Assembly (NCBI GenBank): GCA_020627705.1
Contig: JAHDGJ010000014.1
Coordinates: 1-64,000, forward strand
Direction of reading: 5' to 3'
Length of the DNA: 64,000 nt
From: Saprospiraceae bacterium
GTDB taxonomy: Bacteria; Bacteroidota; Bacteroidia; Chitinophagales; Saprospiraceae
Shown in pieces: positions 1-10,012 of the stretch; the stretch's first letter is position 1; every line of letters starts with the position of its first letter. A program made the translations under genes and the position numbers. Under the pieces are notes generated by a model that did not search any database, was not told the DNA's origin, and saw nothing but the letters and a program-made list of their open reading frames with translations.

Positions 1-3000
1 CCGGAAGTAGTAACACGGACATATACAGTGACAGATGCAGCGGGTAATACAGCGAGCTGTTCACAGCAGATAACAGTAGACGATATCACACCTCCAATTA
101 TTACATGTCCAAATGATGTAACAATTTCTTGCGAAATAGAATACACGAGTTGTCCAATAAACAATTACATTGACATAACATGCATGAATGCTCCAGGAGG
201 CATAAAAACCTATTGTATAATTTATACAACGGCCATGGAGGCAATGGAAGCTTTTCCAAAGTTACCGCCAACAATTATGGTAGGAATGGATGTTGCCAAT
301 CAATTGCCTTATGTAGGTAATACAGAAGTGTGCTATGAAACAGACCAAATGGCTGCTTGTAATGTGGGTGAATTTGAGTTTGGTATTGGTTCAGTCTCTG
401 CAACAGATAATTGTACTGAAGATGAAGATATTGTTATAAGCTACGTAGATAGTGAAGTTCAAAATTGTGGAGGAGCCAATATAATCACGCGTATTTGGAC
501 TGCTACGGATTTATGTGGAAATTTTTCTACCTGCGAACAAATTATAACAGAGATTGATACGGTAGCTCCTATTTTGATTTGTCCCAGTAACCTACTTTTA
601 GAATGTGGCGATTCCAATAATGCGACAATCATATCAAACTGGCTTGCAACGGTTACAGCAACAGATAACTGTAATTCTTCTTTAACAATTACAAATGATT
701 ATGTATTGGGAACCTTGCCTGGGTTGAGTTGTTCACAGGCGAGTGGACTGTTGGTCACATTTACAGCGACAGATGGCTGTGGCAATACAAATACCTGTGC
801 TGCGAACATCATCTTGGATGATAATGTAGCTCCAGCACTAACGTGTCCTGCTAATATAACTGGCTTGGATTGTAATAGTATGTTACCAATGGCAGCAACG
901 ACAGAAGCAGAGTTTTTAGGTCTGGGAGGTATGATTACAGAGGTCTGTGGAGCAGTAACAATAGCATCAGTAGATGATGTAGATCCGAGTACGTTTAGCT
1001 TCTGTTTGGCAGATGGCCCATTTGTAGTAACAAGGACATATACAGCAACAGATGGTTGTGGCAATACCGGTACATGTGCTCAGACGTTTACCTATGATGC
1101 CGATGTAACAGCACCTGTAATTACCTGTCCTGCAAATCTAACAGGATTAGATTGCAACAGCACCTTGCCTGCAGGGGTAAGCTTGCCTAATGATTTTATC
1201 GCCGCAGGCGGAACAATAATGGAAGGATGTCCAGGGACACTAAGTGTAAGTTTTGTAGATGATGTTGACCCAAGTACATTTAGTTTATGTATGGCGGACG
1301 GTCCTTTTGTAGTTACACGAACCTATACAGTGACAGATGTATGTGGCAACAGTTCGACATGCGATCAGACCTTTACTTACGATGCAGATACTGAAGCACC
1401 AACGGTTGATTGTTCTGTGGTAAGCGACATGACATTTGAATGTGGAGTAGCTAACCTTGACATGATGATTCAGGATTGGATTACGGCACAAGAGACAGCC
1501 TTATTAGCAACAGCCATGGATAACTGTGACCCAATGCCGACTATCAGAAACAACTATATCGCAGGAGTATATCCAAGTGAAAAAAGTTGTGGCGATCCAA
1601 ATATGGGCGTAGCAATCACATTAATTGTAGAAGACGCATGCGGCAATCAAAACACTTCATGTTCTATCAATCTGATCTTGGAAGACACTACTCCTCCGCT
1701 TGCGGATTGCAGTAAGGCGTCCATGAACTTAGTGTTAGAATGTGGCGTGTCTGATATTGCAACAGAAATATCCGACTGGTTAACTCATGTTGAGACTCAG
1801 ATATTAAATTCATCATCAACTATTGATAATTGTACAGGTGCACTGACGGTAACAAATAATTATACTACTGGTTCGCCAATGCTAGACTGTAGTGCAATTC
1901 CCATAAATGGATTAGCTGTTGAGTTTATTGTGAGCGATTGTTGTGGGAATCAAGCACCGCCTTGTACAGGTTATATTATTCTTGATGACACTACAGCGCC
2001 AACCATTACTTGTCCCGCGGATCAGACCGTAGATTGTGCTTCAAGTATTCCAACGCCAGACATTACTTTACCAATGGCATCTGATGATTGCGATGCTATG
2101 CCAGCGATAACATTTACGGGACCAAGTTTGTTAAGCGGAATGGCTAATTGTAATGGAGCAGAATATGGAGTGGTTTATATCGCTACAGATGCTTGTGGGA
2201 ACACTTCCTCTTGCACACAAACCTTTACAATTTCTAATAGTGCACCTACAATTACATGTCCAATGGATATGACCGTGGCATGTTCAAATGATATAGTAGT
2301 AGACATCACAACACCCGTGGTCACGACCTCGTGTATGTTGGGAAGTACAGTCGCAGCAACTGGCCCAACTTTGGTATCAGGGACAGCGGATTGTCCAATG
2401 GCCATGTATGAGGTAGTGTATACAGTAACTGATAATTGTGGAAGTACAGCATCATGTACTCAGATCTTTACGATTTCGAATGCACCTAAGATTACATGCC
2501 CGATGGATGTTTCAGTTGGTACTGATGCTCCTAATTGTACTGCATTAGTAACCTTACCTATTCCAACTGTTGATGGGTGTGGTGCGATGACAATTACTTG
2601 GACAGATACGGAAGGGAATAGTGGAACAGATGCAGCTAGTGGGACATATCCATTGGGTATTAGTACCGTTACTTATACAGTAATGGATGCTTGTGGAGGA
2701 TCATACACATGCGATGTTAATATTGAAGTAATTGATGATGATGGCCCAACATTAGTTTGTGATAATGATATATGTGCCACTTTGGATGGTAATGGCATAG
2801 CGAATCTTTCGGCTTCAACATTTGCCATTAGTGTAATTGATAATTGTGATCTTGCACCTACGGTACAAGCAATGATTGTAGGATCTGGAAATCCATTTGC
2901 CAATTCAGTAAGCTTTGATTGTTTAAATAAAGGAACAGTAATGGTTATGTTGCAAGCAACAGATAGCCAAGGGAATACTTCTCAATGTACCGTTGATGTT

Positions 3001-5484
3001 GAAGTAAAGGACAACATTGCTCCAGGCATAGGAGCGGGAGCATTATCTACTTGTCCACCTAACATTACAGTTAATTGTGAATTTCCAATTGATTTGACAG
3101 ATTTATCATCTTTTGGAACCATAGTATTTGATGCGGCAGATCAAAGCGATATAATTATTGAGGGAGTGGTTGTTGGTCAAGATGGCTTGTTTACTGATAA
3201 CTGTGGTGATGGACTATTTATATTATCCGATGTTGCGGATAACTCTGCTGTTGACGCACAGTGTGGTGAAGGAGATATTATAAGAACGATTACTGTTTCT
3301 GATGCTTCAGGAAATACAAGCACGTGTCAACAAACAATTTCTATTGTTGACGACCAACCTTTTGTCTGTGGAGATATTGTATGGCCTATGGATTATGAAG
3401 AAACAGATTGTTCTGTCACAGTATTTGATCCAATAACAACAGGAGCGCCTACATTCCCAATTGAGTCATGTAGTTTGGTTGGCACCAATTTTATAGACAA
3501 TGTTTTGGCTACGCCAAATTCGGGATGTATAATAGTAGAAAGAACATGGACAGTTATAGATTGGTGTCAGTATGACCCTAATAATCCAGTAGATGTGGAT
3601 CCAGTAGATGGAGAGATAGATGGATATTGTCAATATGTACAATCAATCATAGTTGTAAATACTGTTGCGCCAACGTTGACTTGTCAGGATACAATAATTT
3701 GTGCTAATCCGGACACCTGTTTGGGTGATGTGAGTTTATCTATTAGCGCCACGGACGATTGTACAAATGCTGCTGATCTAGTTTATCAATGGCAGATAGA
3801 CGTCGATGGTTTGGGTACAACCTTTATAAATGGTGTAGGAAATACGATTAGTGGAACCTACCCACAAGGAGACCATATTGTAAATTGGACGGTAGAAGAT
3901 AGATGTGGAAACAGTTCTAGTTGTACTCAAAATATGACCATACGAGATTGTAAGGCACCAACCGTAGCCTGTAAATTTGGTTTAGCTACAACACTCTTGC
4001 CGAAGAATAACGGCTGTGTGGTAATTTGGGCATCTGATTTTGTAGCAAGTATTGATGATAATTGTACAGCGGTTGAAGATTTACATATCTCATTTTCAGC
4101 AGATATTACGGATACCCACAAGAAGTTTACTTGTGACGAACAAGGCAATCAAGCAGTGGAAATTTGGGTAACAGATGAAAATGGCAATCAGTCATATTGT
4201 AATACATTCATCGATATTCAAGACAATCTAAACATTTGTCCTCAAACAGGGGCAGTTATGATTGCTGGAGAACTTCGAACAGAACAGGGCGATGGAATTT
4301 TAGAAGCAGAAGTTCATATTGAAAGCGAAGCGATGAGTGATATGCAGATGAGTGATGGATTCGGTGTGTATGCATTTGAAGACTTAAGTTCTTCACAAGA
4401 CTATATGGTTAAGCCGTATAAAAATGTAGATGCAGCAAATGGTGTGACGTCTATTGATCTACTACTAATACAGAAGCATATTCTGGGGATCAAGGATTTG
4501 GATTCGCCCTATAAACTTATTGCAGCGGATGCTAACAATTCTGGAAAAGTAACAGCGATTGATTTAATACAGATTAGAAAACTAATTCTTGGTATCTACG
4601 ACGAATATCCGGAAAATACTTCTTGGAGATTTGTTGATGCGGCTTATGTGTTCCCAGACCCTCAAGATCCATGGCCTTTTATGGAGGAAGTAATGAATGA
4701 CGATATGAGTTCGGACAATATGCATGTGGATTTTATCGGATTAAAGGTGGGAGATGTAAACAACAGCGCTGAACTCAATGTAAGTGGGTCCAAAGTAGAT
4801 AATCGATCGCCAAATACGTTTAAACTAGAATTAGATAATCAGGAATTCAAGAAAGGTGAAATCATTAATGTTACGTTTAAAGGTGCAGAATTTGAAAGCC
4901 TAAGTGCTTTGCAATATACCCTCGATTTTGATGAAGAGGTCTTAGAGTACAAGGGAATTGAAAAGGGAATATTAAATGTTAGCGAACAAAACATTGCGCT
5001 TCATGAGTCTAGGGATTATCTAATAACGTTTAGCTGGCATGATGTAGAAACACTTTACAAATCAAACAATGAGGTTTTATTTAGTCTTCAGTTTTCTGCC
5101 AAAGCAGACGGAACACTAAAAGATCTATTGCAGGTAAATTCTTTGATTACTCGAGCGGCTGCCTATGATGAAAATGCCAATGAGATGAATGTTGATTTGA
5201 GATTTACAAAGGAAGAATACACTTCATTGTTGTCGCAAAACGCACCAAATCCATTTAGCTCTAACACAACAATTCATTTTGAGATTGAGAAAACTCAAAG
5301 TGTTGAATTGAGAGTATTGGATGTTGATGGTAAAGAGGTATGGCGCAAATCTCAGACTTATCTCGCGGGAAGTCATTCATTAGTATTATCAGCAGAAGAG
5401 TTAAATACAAAAGCTGGTGTATTGTATTTAGAAATGACTACCGATAAAACTAAGCAAACGCAAAAAATGATTTACATAAAATAA
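1..5484 (+). CDS. Giant HYR-repeat surface protein with dockerin-like and cohesin-like modules and T9SS type A sorting domain (5'-truncated)
   Basis: The frame is open from base 1, and its first codons match internal repeats (VTRTYTVTD), so the gene starts left of the window; 1827 residues are visible. About 1400 residues are Cys-rich Ig-like repeats of HYR type, recognisable by recurring APxITCP, ATDxCGN and CxQ motifs, and probably form an extracellular stalk. A short carboxypeptidase-regulatory-like segment (about 1418-1475) follows. Next come two dockerin-like calcium loops (about 1476-1539; VTSIDLLLIQKHILG and DANNSGKVTAIDLIQIRKL). A cohesin-like beta domain (about 1603-1710) precedes a C-terminal type A sorting domain (about 1741-1827; NAPNPFSSNTTI). 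Such proteins are exported through T9SS and attached to or shed from the cell surface. A role in adhesion or matrix building is inferred. A strong terminator follows. Confidence 0.85.
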   Translation, partial: PEVVTRTYTVTDAAGNTASCSQQITVDDITPPIITCPNDVTISCEIEYTSCPINNYIDITCMNAPGGIKTYCIIYTTAMEAMEAFPKLPPTIMVGMDVANQLPYVGNTEVCYETDQMAACNVGEFEFGIGSVSATDNCTEDEDIVISYVDSEVQNCGGANIITRIWTATDLCGNFSTCEQIITEIDTVAPILICPSNLLLECGDSNNATIISNWLATVTATDNCNSSLTITNDYVLGTLPGLSCSQASGLLVTFTATDGCGNTNTCAANIILDDNVAPALTCPANITGLDCNSMLPMAATTEAEFLGLGGMITEVCGAVTIASVDDVDPSTFSFCLADGPFVVTRTYTATDGCGNTGTCAQTFTYDADVTAPVITCPANLTGLDCNSTLPAGVSLPNDFIAAGGTIMEGCPGTLSVSFVDDVDPSTFSLCMADGPFVVTRTYTVTDVCGNSSTCDQTFTYDADTEAPTVDCSVVSDMTFECGVANLDMMIQDWITAQETALLATAMDNCDPMPTIRNNYIAGVYPSEKSCGDPNMGVAITLIVEDACGNQNTSCSINLILEDTTPPLADCSKASMNLVLECGVSDIATEISDWLTHVETQILNSSSTIDNCTGALTVTNNYTTGSPMLDCSAIPINGLAVEFIVSDCCGNQAPPCTGYIILDDTTAPTITCPADQTVDCASSIPTPDITLPMASDDCDAMPAITFTGPSLLSGMANCNGAEYGVVYIATDACGNTSSCTQTFTISNSAPTITCPMDMTVACSNDIVVDITTPVVTTSCMLGSTVAATGPTLVSGTADCPMAMYEVVYTVTDNCGSTASCTQIFTISNAPKITCPMDVSVGTDAPNCTALVTLPIPTVDGCGAMTITWTDTEGNSGTDAASGTYPLGISTVTYTVMDACGGSYTCDVNIEVIDDDGPTLVCDNDICATLDGNGIANLSASTFAISVIDNCDLAPTVQAMIVGSGNPFANSVSFDCLNKGTVMVMLQATDSQGNTSQCTVDVEVKDNIAPGIGAGALSTCPPNITVNCEFPIDLTDLSSFGTIVFDAADQSDIIIEGVVVGQDGLFTDNCGDGLFILSDVADNSAVDAQCGEGDIIRTITVSDASGNTSTCQQTISIVDDQPFVCGDIVWPMDYEETDCSVTVFDPITTGAPTFPIESCSLVGTNFIDNVLATPNSGCIIVERTWTVIDWCQYDPNNPVDVDPVDGEIDGYCQYVQSIIVVNTVAPTLTCQDTIICANPDTCLGDVSLSISATDDCTNAADLVYQWQIDVDGLGTTFINGVGNTISGTYPQGDHIVNWTVEDRCGNSSSCTQNMTIRDCKAPTVACKFGLATTLLPKNNGCVVIWASDFVASIDDNCTAVEDLHISFSADITDTHKKFTCDEQGNQAVEIWVTDENGNQSYCNTFIDIQDNLNICPQTGAVMIAGELRTEQGDGILEAEVHIESEAMSDMQMSDGFGVYAFEDLSSSQDYMVKPYKNVDAANGVTSIDLLLIQKHILGIKDLDSPYKLIAADANNSGKVTAIDLIQIRKLILGIYDEYPENTSWRFVDAAYVFPDPQDPWPFMEEVMNDDMSSDNMHVDFIGLKVGDVNNSAELNVSGSKVDNRSPNTFKLELDNQEFKKGEIINVTFKGAEFESLSALQYTLDFDEEVLEYKGIEKGILNVSEQNIALHESRDYLITFSWHDVETLYKSNNEVLFSLQFSAKADGTLKDLLQVNSLITRAAAYDENANEMNVDLRFTKEEYTSLLSQNAPNPFSSNTTIHFEIEKTQSVELRVLDVDGKEVWRKSQTYLAGSHSLVLSAEELNTKAGVLYLEMTTDKTKQTQKMIYIK
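829..1395 (+). repeat. Tandem 282/285-bp coding repeat (94-95 aa HYR unit)
   Basis: Two adjacent units, 829-1110 and 1111-1395, encode nearly the same 94-95 residue HYR-like domain. Shared motifs in order are TCPANxTGLDCNS, DDVDPSTFS, DGPFVVTRTYT and TFTYDAD. The first codons of the window match the RTYTVTD part of the unit, so at least one more copy lies upstream. The copies differ mostly at silent positions, indicating an old duplication kept at the protein level. Confidence 0.75.
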
Positions 5485-5513
5485 AATCCGATTTTATCCC
5501 AAAAACGGACAGA

Positions 5514-5550
5514 GCCCCGACTATTAATTAGTTGGGGCTTTTCTTTTTTA
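5514..5550 (+). terminator. Rho-independent terminator after the HYR protein
   Basis: A 10-bp stem, GCCCCGACTA (5514-5523) with TAGTTGGGGC (5529-5538), has one G-T pair, a 5-nt loop and then a T-rich run. It separates this gene from the following PKD protein, so the two are probably transcribed independently. Confidence 0.85.
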
Positions 5551-5649
5551 AGGGTTAACCCTCAACGTCAATTCAGTAGATATACTGAAAGCAAAACCAA
5601 ATCAATTTCACAATTTTATATGGCGTTCCGGAAAACCTAAAGTAAGCAA

Positions 5650-8600
5650 ATGAAGATTTGGTTTATGACTCCATTTTTGTTGTGGAGTTTTTTGGCATGT
5701 AGTCAAATTGAAGTTGACTTTGATGTGGATGTTACGGAAGCTTGTGAAAGCGCAGTGATTAAGTTTACGGACCTCAGCACTTCATCTGGAATTCTAGATT
5801 CTTGGAAATGGAGTTTGGGAATTACAAATTCTACGGAGCAGAACCCCAGCGTTTTTTATAATCAAACAGGTACGTTTGACATTTGCCTTGAGGTTAAAGA
5901 TAATTTGGGCAATAAAAGCGAGTTGTGTAAAGATGCCTTGATAACCATTTACCCTAATCCTATTATAGATTTCGAAGCCTCTGTCCAATCTGGTTGCCCA
6001 CCCCTACAGGTTTCATTTGATCATCTAAACAACTCCAATTCGACATTAACTCAAATGATATGGAATGTTGGAGGTGATTTGGGAACAATAATTAGTAACA
6101 ATCCTTCAGAAGCGATAAGCACGAATTATTCTCTTGCTGGAGAGTATTCAATTATACTTTCTGTTCAAGATGAGAATGGTTGCCAAACAACAAAGTCAAA
6201 AGTGGACTTTATAGAAGTATTCAGTTCTCCAGAACCAGATATTGAAATTAAAGAACAAGTAAGCTGCGATCTGCCCAAACAATATGAGCTTATCATAAAC
6301 GATCCAGAGAACAATACAGCGTATACTTGGTTTCTTGAGGACGAATTGGTTGGTGAGGGTACTTATGTTGTTCAGGAGATAAATGAATTTGGTATTTATG
6401 ACCTTACATTAATTTCAGAAACGCCATATTGCAGGGATACCTTAGTCTTAGAAGAGGCTATTTCTACTTATGGATTTGGTATAGAAATGTACAGTGATCT
6501 AGCTGAATCATGCTTGGGAGAATCTGTTGCTTTTTCTTTGAGTAATGCTGAAAATTTAGACAGTGTCTTATGGGAATTTGGAGATGGGAATTTTTCAAAC
6601 GAGTTTAATCCTTCTCATGTATTTGGTGCACCTGGATGTTTCGATGTGAAGGCAACGTTATTTAAAGAATTCTGTCAAGAAAACATACAAATTGCTCAAT
6701 GTATCCAAGTACATGATCTACCTGATGAATTGGAGATTTTTGTTGGCCTTAATCAAAATTGTACTCTTCCGGCGGCATTACATTTTAATGCCTTTGACAA
6801 CCAACCGGGTTTGTACACTTGGCAATTAAATGGACCACAACTTGACACCGTACTTTATGGCACGCAAAACAATTTTGTACTTAATCGCCAAGGACAATAT
6901 GAGCTAAGCTTTTTTTACACAGATCAAAACGGGTGTACCTTTGCACACGAGACAGAAGAAATAGAATTATCTCCATTTACTCCGAGGTTAAACAATATTG
7001 GTCAGGAGGGGTGTATTCCACTAACCATTGACTTTGATGATTTAGTTGCAGATGCAGATGAAGCCGTTTCATTTTTATGGAACATCGATGGCGTGTTTCA
7101 ATCTATGCTGGAGCAGCCGAGCTATGTGTTAAACGATACAGGAAAGTTTGATTTACAATTAATTTTAGAAAATGAGATTGGATGCGTGGATACCTTGATA
7201 AAAGAAGACTTTATCAGAGGAGGTCTTTTGCCTATCATAGCATTCGATGCTCAACCAAAGGAGGACTGCGCCAGTGAACTGGTAGAGTTTTTTAATAATT
7301 CTAGTTCTTTTGTTGATACTTGGTTGTGGGAATTTGGGGATTCAGATACCTCTAGTTTGGACAACCCTACTCATATATTTAAAGACACTAATGCTTTTGA
7401 CATTACCCTAACGGCATGGCACAATGGATGTCAAAACTCTCTTACTCAATTTGACTTTATTGACCCAATAGCCCCGGTGTCAATTTTTGAAATACAGTAT
7501 GATTGTAAAAACCCTTATGAAGTAAAAGTTATTAATAAGTCCTTAGGTGAAGATTCGCTACGTTGGGTTATTCATTACACAAACAAGATAGATACCATAA
7601 TCAATCAAGACACCTTAAACCTTTCGTTTTTAGGTAGAGGAGATTACCCTATACACTTGTCGACGTTTAATTTTGAAACGGGTTGTTCTTTTGTTCAATC
7701 AGGGAATATTCAAATTCGAGATCCTCAAGCCTTTTTGTCTATAGACGACAATAAAGGATGCGTTCCCATGTCATTAAACATTAACGATCACTTAGTTGAT
7801 TTCAACGAGGTGTATTATTTTTTTGATGATTATTTAGAAGGAGATTCGTTGCACAATCCTTCTGTTATTTTGGAAGAAGCCGGAGTCTATAGTCCGCCAT
7901 CGATTGTAATAAGAGACATTCATGGATGTGAGAGCCAATACACTTATCCAGACAGTATTTATGTAAATGAAGTAAAAGCGATTCCAGATTTCCGACAAAT
8001 TGTTTGTTTGCCTGATACCATTGGATTAAGAGACAAAAGTACTTCAAGCTTCGGAGAGATTAACAGTTGGCAATGGAAGGTGGGAGATTTTGAATCAGCC
8101 CAAAGGAATGATTATTTAGAAATGTTTAATGATGAGGATTTAGATGTTTTTTTGTCAGCAGGTGATACTTGGGGATGTAAGGACTCAGTACTAATCAAGG
8201 ATCCTTTTGAAACAGAGTTCCCAACGGTAGATTTTGAGTCGATAACTTTGACCTGCACAAACGACACCATTGTATTCAGCAACTTAAGTTATACAGATGC
8301 CATTCTAGAGTATGCATGGGATTTTGGGGATGGTACATTTTCGTCCGAAATACACCCTGTGCATAGTTACAATGAAGAAGGATTATACACCGTGTGTTTA
8401 CGGGTAGAGTCCATTCGGGGGTGTTCAAAAACAGTTTGTAAAGAAAATTATATTCAAATTGCGGACCCCATAGCACTCTTTTCTGCCGACACCACAAGCA
8501 TTAATTGCCCGCCCATTTTGGTAAGCTTTACTAACGAATCAGAAAACGCAAACAACTACTTATGGAATTTTGGTGACGCGTCGGGACTCTCTCAGCTGGA

Positions 8601-10008
8601 AGCCCCCGCTCATATTTATAATTCGCCAGGCTTTTATGACCTTACGCTTATTGCCCAACAAAGCGAACGTTGCGCAGACACCTTATTAATTGAGGATTAC
8701 GTTCAAGTGAATGGCCCCAGTGGTTCGTTTTCCGTGATTGCGGATCAAACGTGTGTTCCATTAAAAGTTAAATTAAATTCTACTGCTCAAGATTTGGAAT
8801 TTGTGTCCTGGGATTTTGACAATGGTGTGGTCATCAATCAAAACTTTAATCCGAATGGAAACGAAATAGAATACACTTACCAAGCAGTTGGAGCGTATAA
8901 ACCACGATTGATATTAAATGATTCTACAGGTTGTAAAGTTACCTATGAAGGACAAGAAGTGAAGGTCAATGACATTTTTCTTTCATTTGATGTTGAAGAC
9001 TCCTTGATGTGTTTGCCACCAGAAGGTTTAGATTTGGTTCTATATAATTCGAGCTTAAGCACCTCACCAGAGGTGGAATATACCTGGAGTGTACCAGGAA
9101 GCATTGAAGGAAGTATTATAGGAAAAAACCCTCAGTTTCATTTGGATTCCATAGGGACTTATGATGTATTACTTGTTGGTGAAGTGGGGTACTGCAGAGA
9201 CTCTTTGTACAAAAACTCTTTTATTGAAACGATTGACAAAACTAGTATTTCTGCCGAAGGAGATACGGTGTGTTTTGGAGAGGAAGCAATAATAGATGTA
9301 ACAGGAAATGCATCCACGTATACGTGGTTGTCGTCCAACTTGGATGTACATCAACAAGAGAAACAAAACATAAAGCTTGTGCCGCCCAATTCGTTTGATG
9401 CTTTGGTGATCGGAAATCGACAGTATTGTCAACCGGACTCCGCCCTAGTAAAAGTCAAGGTATATGAAGAAATAAGATATTCACTGGAAAAGGAGTACAG
9501 TGCCTATGCCAACATAAATGTCGAGGTCCAAATGGATTGGGACGAGCAAAGAAACTATGAGTTTGACTGGTTTCCCCATGATTTTTTGAGCTGTATTGAT
9601 TGTCCCAACCCTTGGATAGAAAACATTACCAAACCGCTTCAATACGAATTAACCATTGTGGACAAGGATTCGGGATGTGAGATAGAGGATCAGATAAGCG
9701 TTAGATATCAAAACGATTGTACATGGGAAGCTTTTTATTTGCCAAATATTTTCACACCCAATGGTGATGGCAGTAATGATGGATATCGTGTTTTTGCTCA
9801 GAATGAACAGGAGTTTTTAGAGATTGGAATTTATGATCGATGGGGTGAGGAGTTGTTTAGAAGTGAAAATATAGAGGAAGAGTGGGATGCTGTGTTTAGA
9901 AACAAACCTTTGCAATCTGGAGTGTATGCTGTCAGCGTTCGAGCATTGTGTCTGGAATCAAAAAAAGAGTATATCATTAATCAAACAGTAACGCTGGCTA
10001 GATATTAG
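5650..10008 (+). CDS. PKD-repeat surface protein with T9SS type B (gliding motility-associated) C-terminal domain
   Basis: The product has 1452 residues with an N-terminal signal peptide (hydrophobic FLLWSFLACSQ). The body is a chain of PKD/Ig-like domains; canonical WxFGDG-type motifs are at about residues 308 (WEFGDGNFSNEF), 560 (WEFGDSDTSSLD), 891 (WDFGDGTFSSE) and 972 (WNFGDASGLS). Each is followed by a HxY/HxF turn and GxYxxxL strands, and many other units are degenerate. The last roughly 90 residues (from about 1363; FTPNGDGSNDGYRVF, then YDRWGEELF and LQSGVYA) are the CHU_C/type B sorting domain, which directs T9SS export and frequently tethers the protein to the surface. It sits 165 bp after another T9SS substrate. 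Adhesion or matrix function is inferred; no enzyme domain is seen. The gene ends 4 bp from a convergent gene. Confidence 0.88.
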   Translation: MKIWFMTPFLLWSFLACSQIEVDFDVDVTEACESAVIKFTDLSTSSGILDSWKWSLGITNSTEQNPSVFYNQTGTFDICLEVKDNLGNKSELCKDALITIYPNPIIDFEASVQSGCPPLQVSFDHLNNSNSTLTQMIWNVGGDLGTIISNNPSEAISTNYSLAGEYSIILSVQDENGCQTTKSKVDFIEVFSSPEPDIEIKEQVSCDLPKQYELIINDPENNTAYTWFLEDELVGEGTYVVQEINEFGIYDLTLISETPYCRDTLVLEEAISTYGFGIEMYSDLAESCLGESVAFSLSNAENLDSVLWEFGDGNFSNEFNPSHVFGAPGCFDVKATLFKEFCQENIQIAQCIQVHDLPDELEIFVGLNQNCTLPAALHFNAFDNQPGLYTWQLNGPQLDTVLYGTQNNFVLNRQGQYELSFFYTDQNGCTFAHETEEIELSPFTPRLNNIGQEGCIPLTIDFDDLVADADEAVSFLWNIDGVFQSMLEQPSYVLNDTGKFDLQLILENEIGCVDTLIKEDFIRGGLLPIIAFDAQPKEDCASELVEFFNNSSSFVDTWLWEFGDSDTSSLDNPTHIFKDTNAFDITLTAWHNGCQNSLTQFDFIDPIAPVSIFEIQYDCKNPYEVKVINKSLGEDSLRWVIHYTNKIDTIINQDTLNLSFLGRGDYPIHLSTFNFETGCSFVQSGNIQIRDPQAFLSIDDNKGCVPMSLNINDHLVDFNEVYYFFDDYLEGDSLHNPSVILEEAGVYSPPSIVIRDIHGCESQYTYPDSIYVNEVKAIPDFRQIVCLPDTIGLRDKSTSSFGEINSWQWKVGDFESAQRNDYLEMFNDEDLDVFLSAGDTWGCKDSVLIKDPFETEFPTVDFESITLTCTNDTIVFSNLSYTDAILEYAWDFGDGTFSSEIHPVHSYNEEGLYTVCLRVESIRGCSKTVCKENYIQIADPIALFSADTTSINCPPILVSFTNESENANNYLWNFGDASGLSQLEAPAHIYNSPGFYDLTLIAQQSERCADTLLIEDYVQVNGPSGSFSVIADQTCVPLKVKLNSTAQDLEFVSWDFDNGVVINQNFNPNGNEIEYTYQAVGAYKPRLILNDSTGCKVTYEGQEVKVNDIFLSFDVEDSLMCLPPEGLDLVLYNSSLSTSPEVEYTWSVPGSIEGSIIGKNPQFHLDSIGTYDVLLVGEVGYCRDSLYKNSFIETIDKTSISAEGDTVCFGEEAIIDVTGNASTYTWLSSNLDVHQQEKQNIKLVPPNSFDALVIGNRQYCQPDSALVKVKVYEEIRYSLEKEYSAYANINVEVQMDWDEQRNYEFDWFPHDFLSCIDCPNPWIENITKPLQYELTIVDKDSGCEIEDQISVRYQNDCTWEAFYLPNIFTPNGDGSNDGYRVFAQNEQEFLEIGIYDRWGEELFRSENIEEEWDAVFRNKPLQSGVYAVSVRALCLESKKEYIINQTVTLARY

Positions 10009-10012
10009 TGGA

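Noticed and set aside
699-4148. Several open frames on the minus strand within the HYR gene
   Set aside because: They mirror the repeat codons of the plus-strand gene, have no start context or domain, and break at repeat boundaries.
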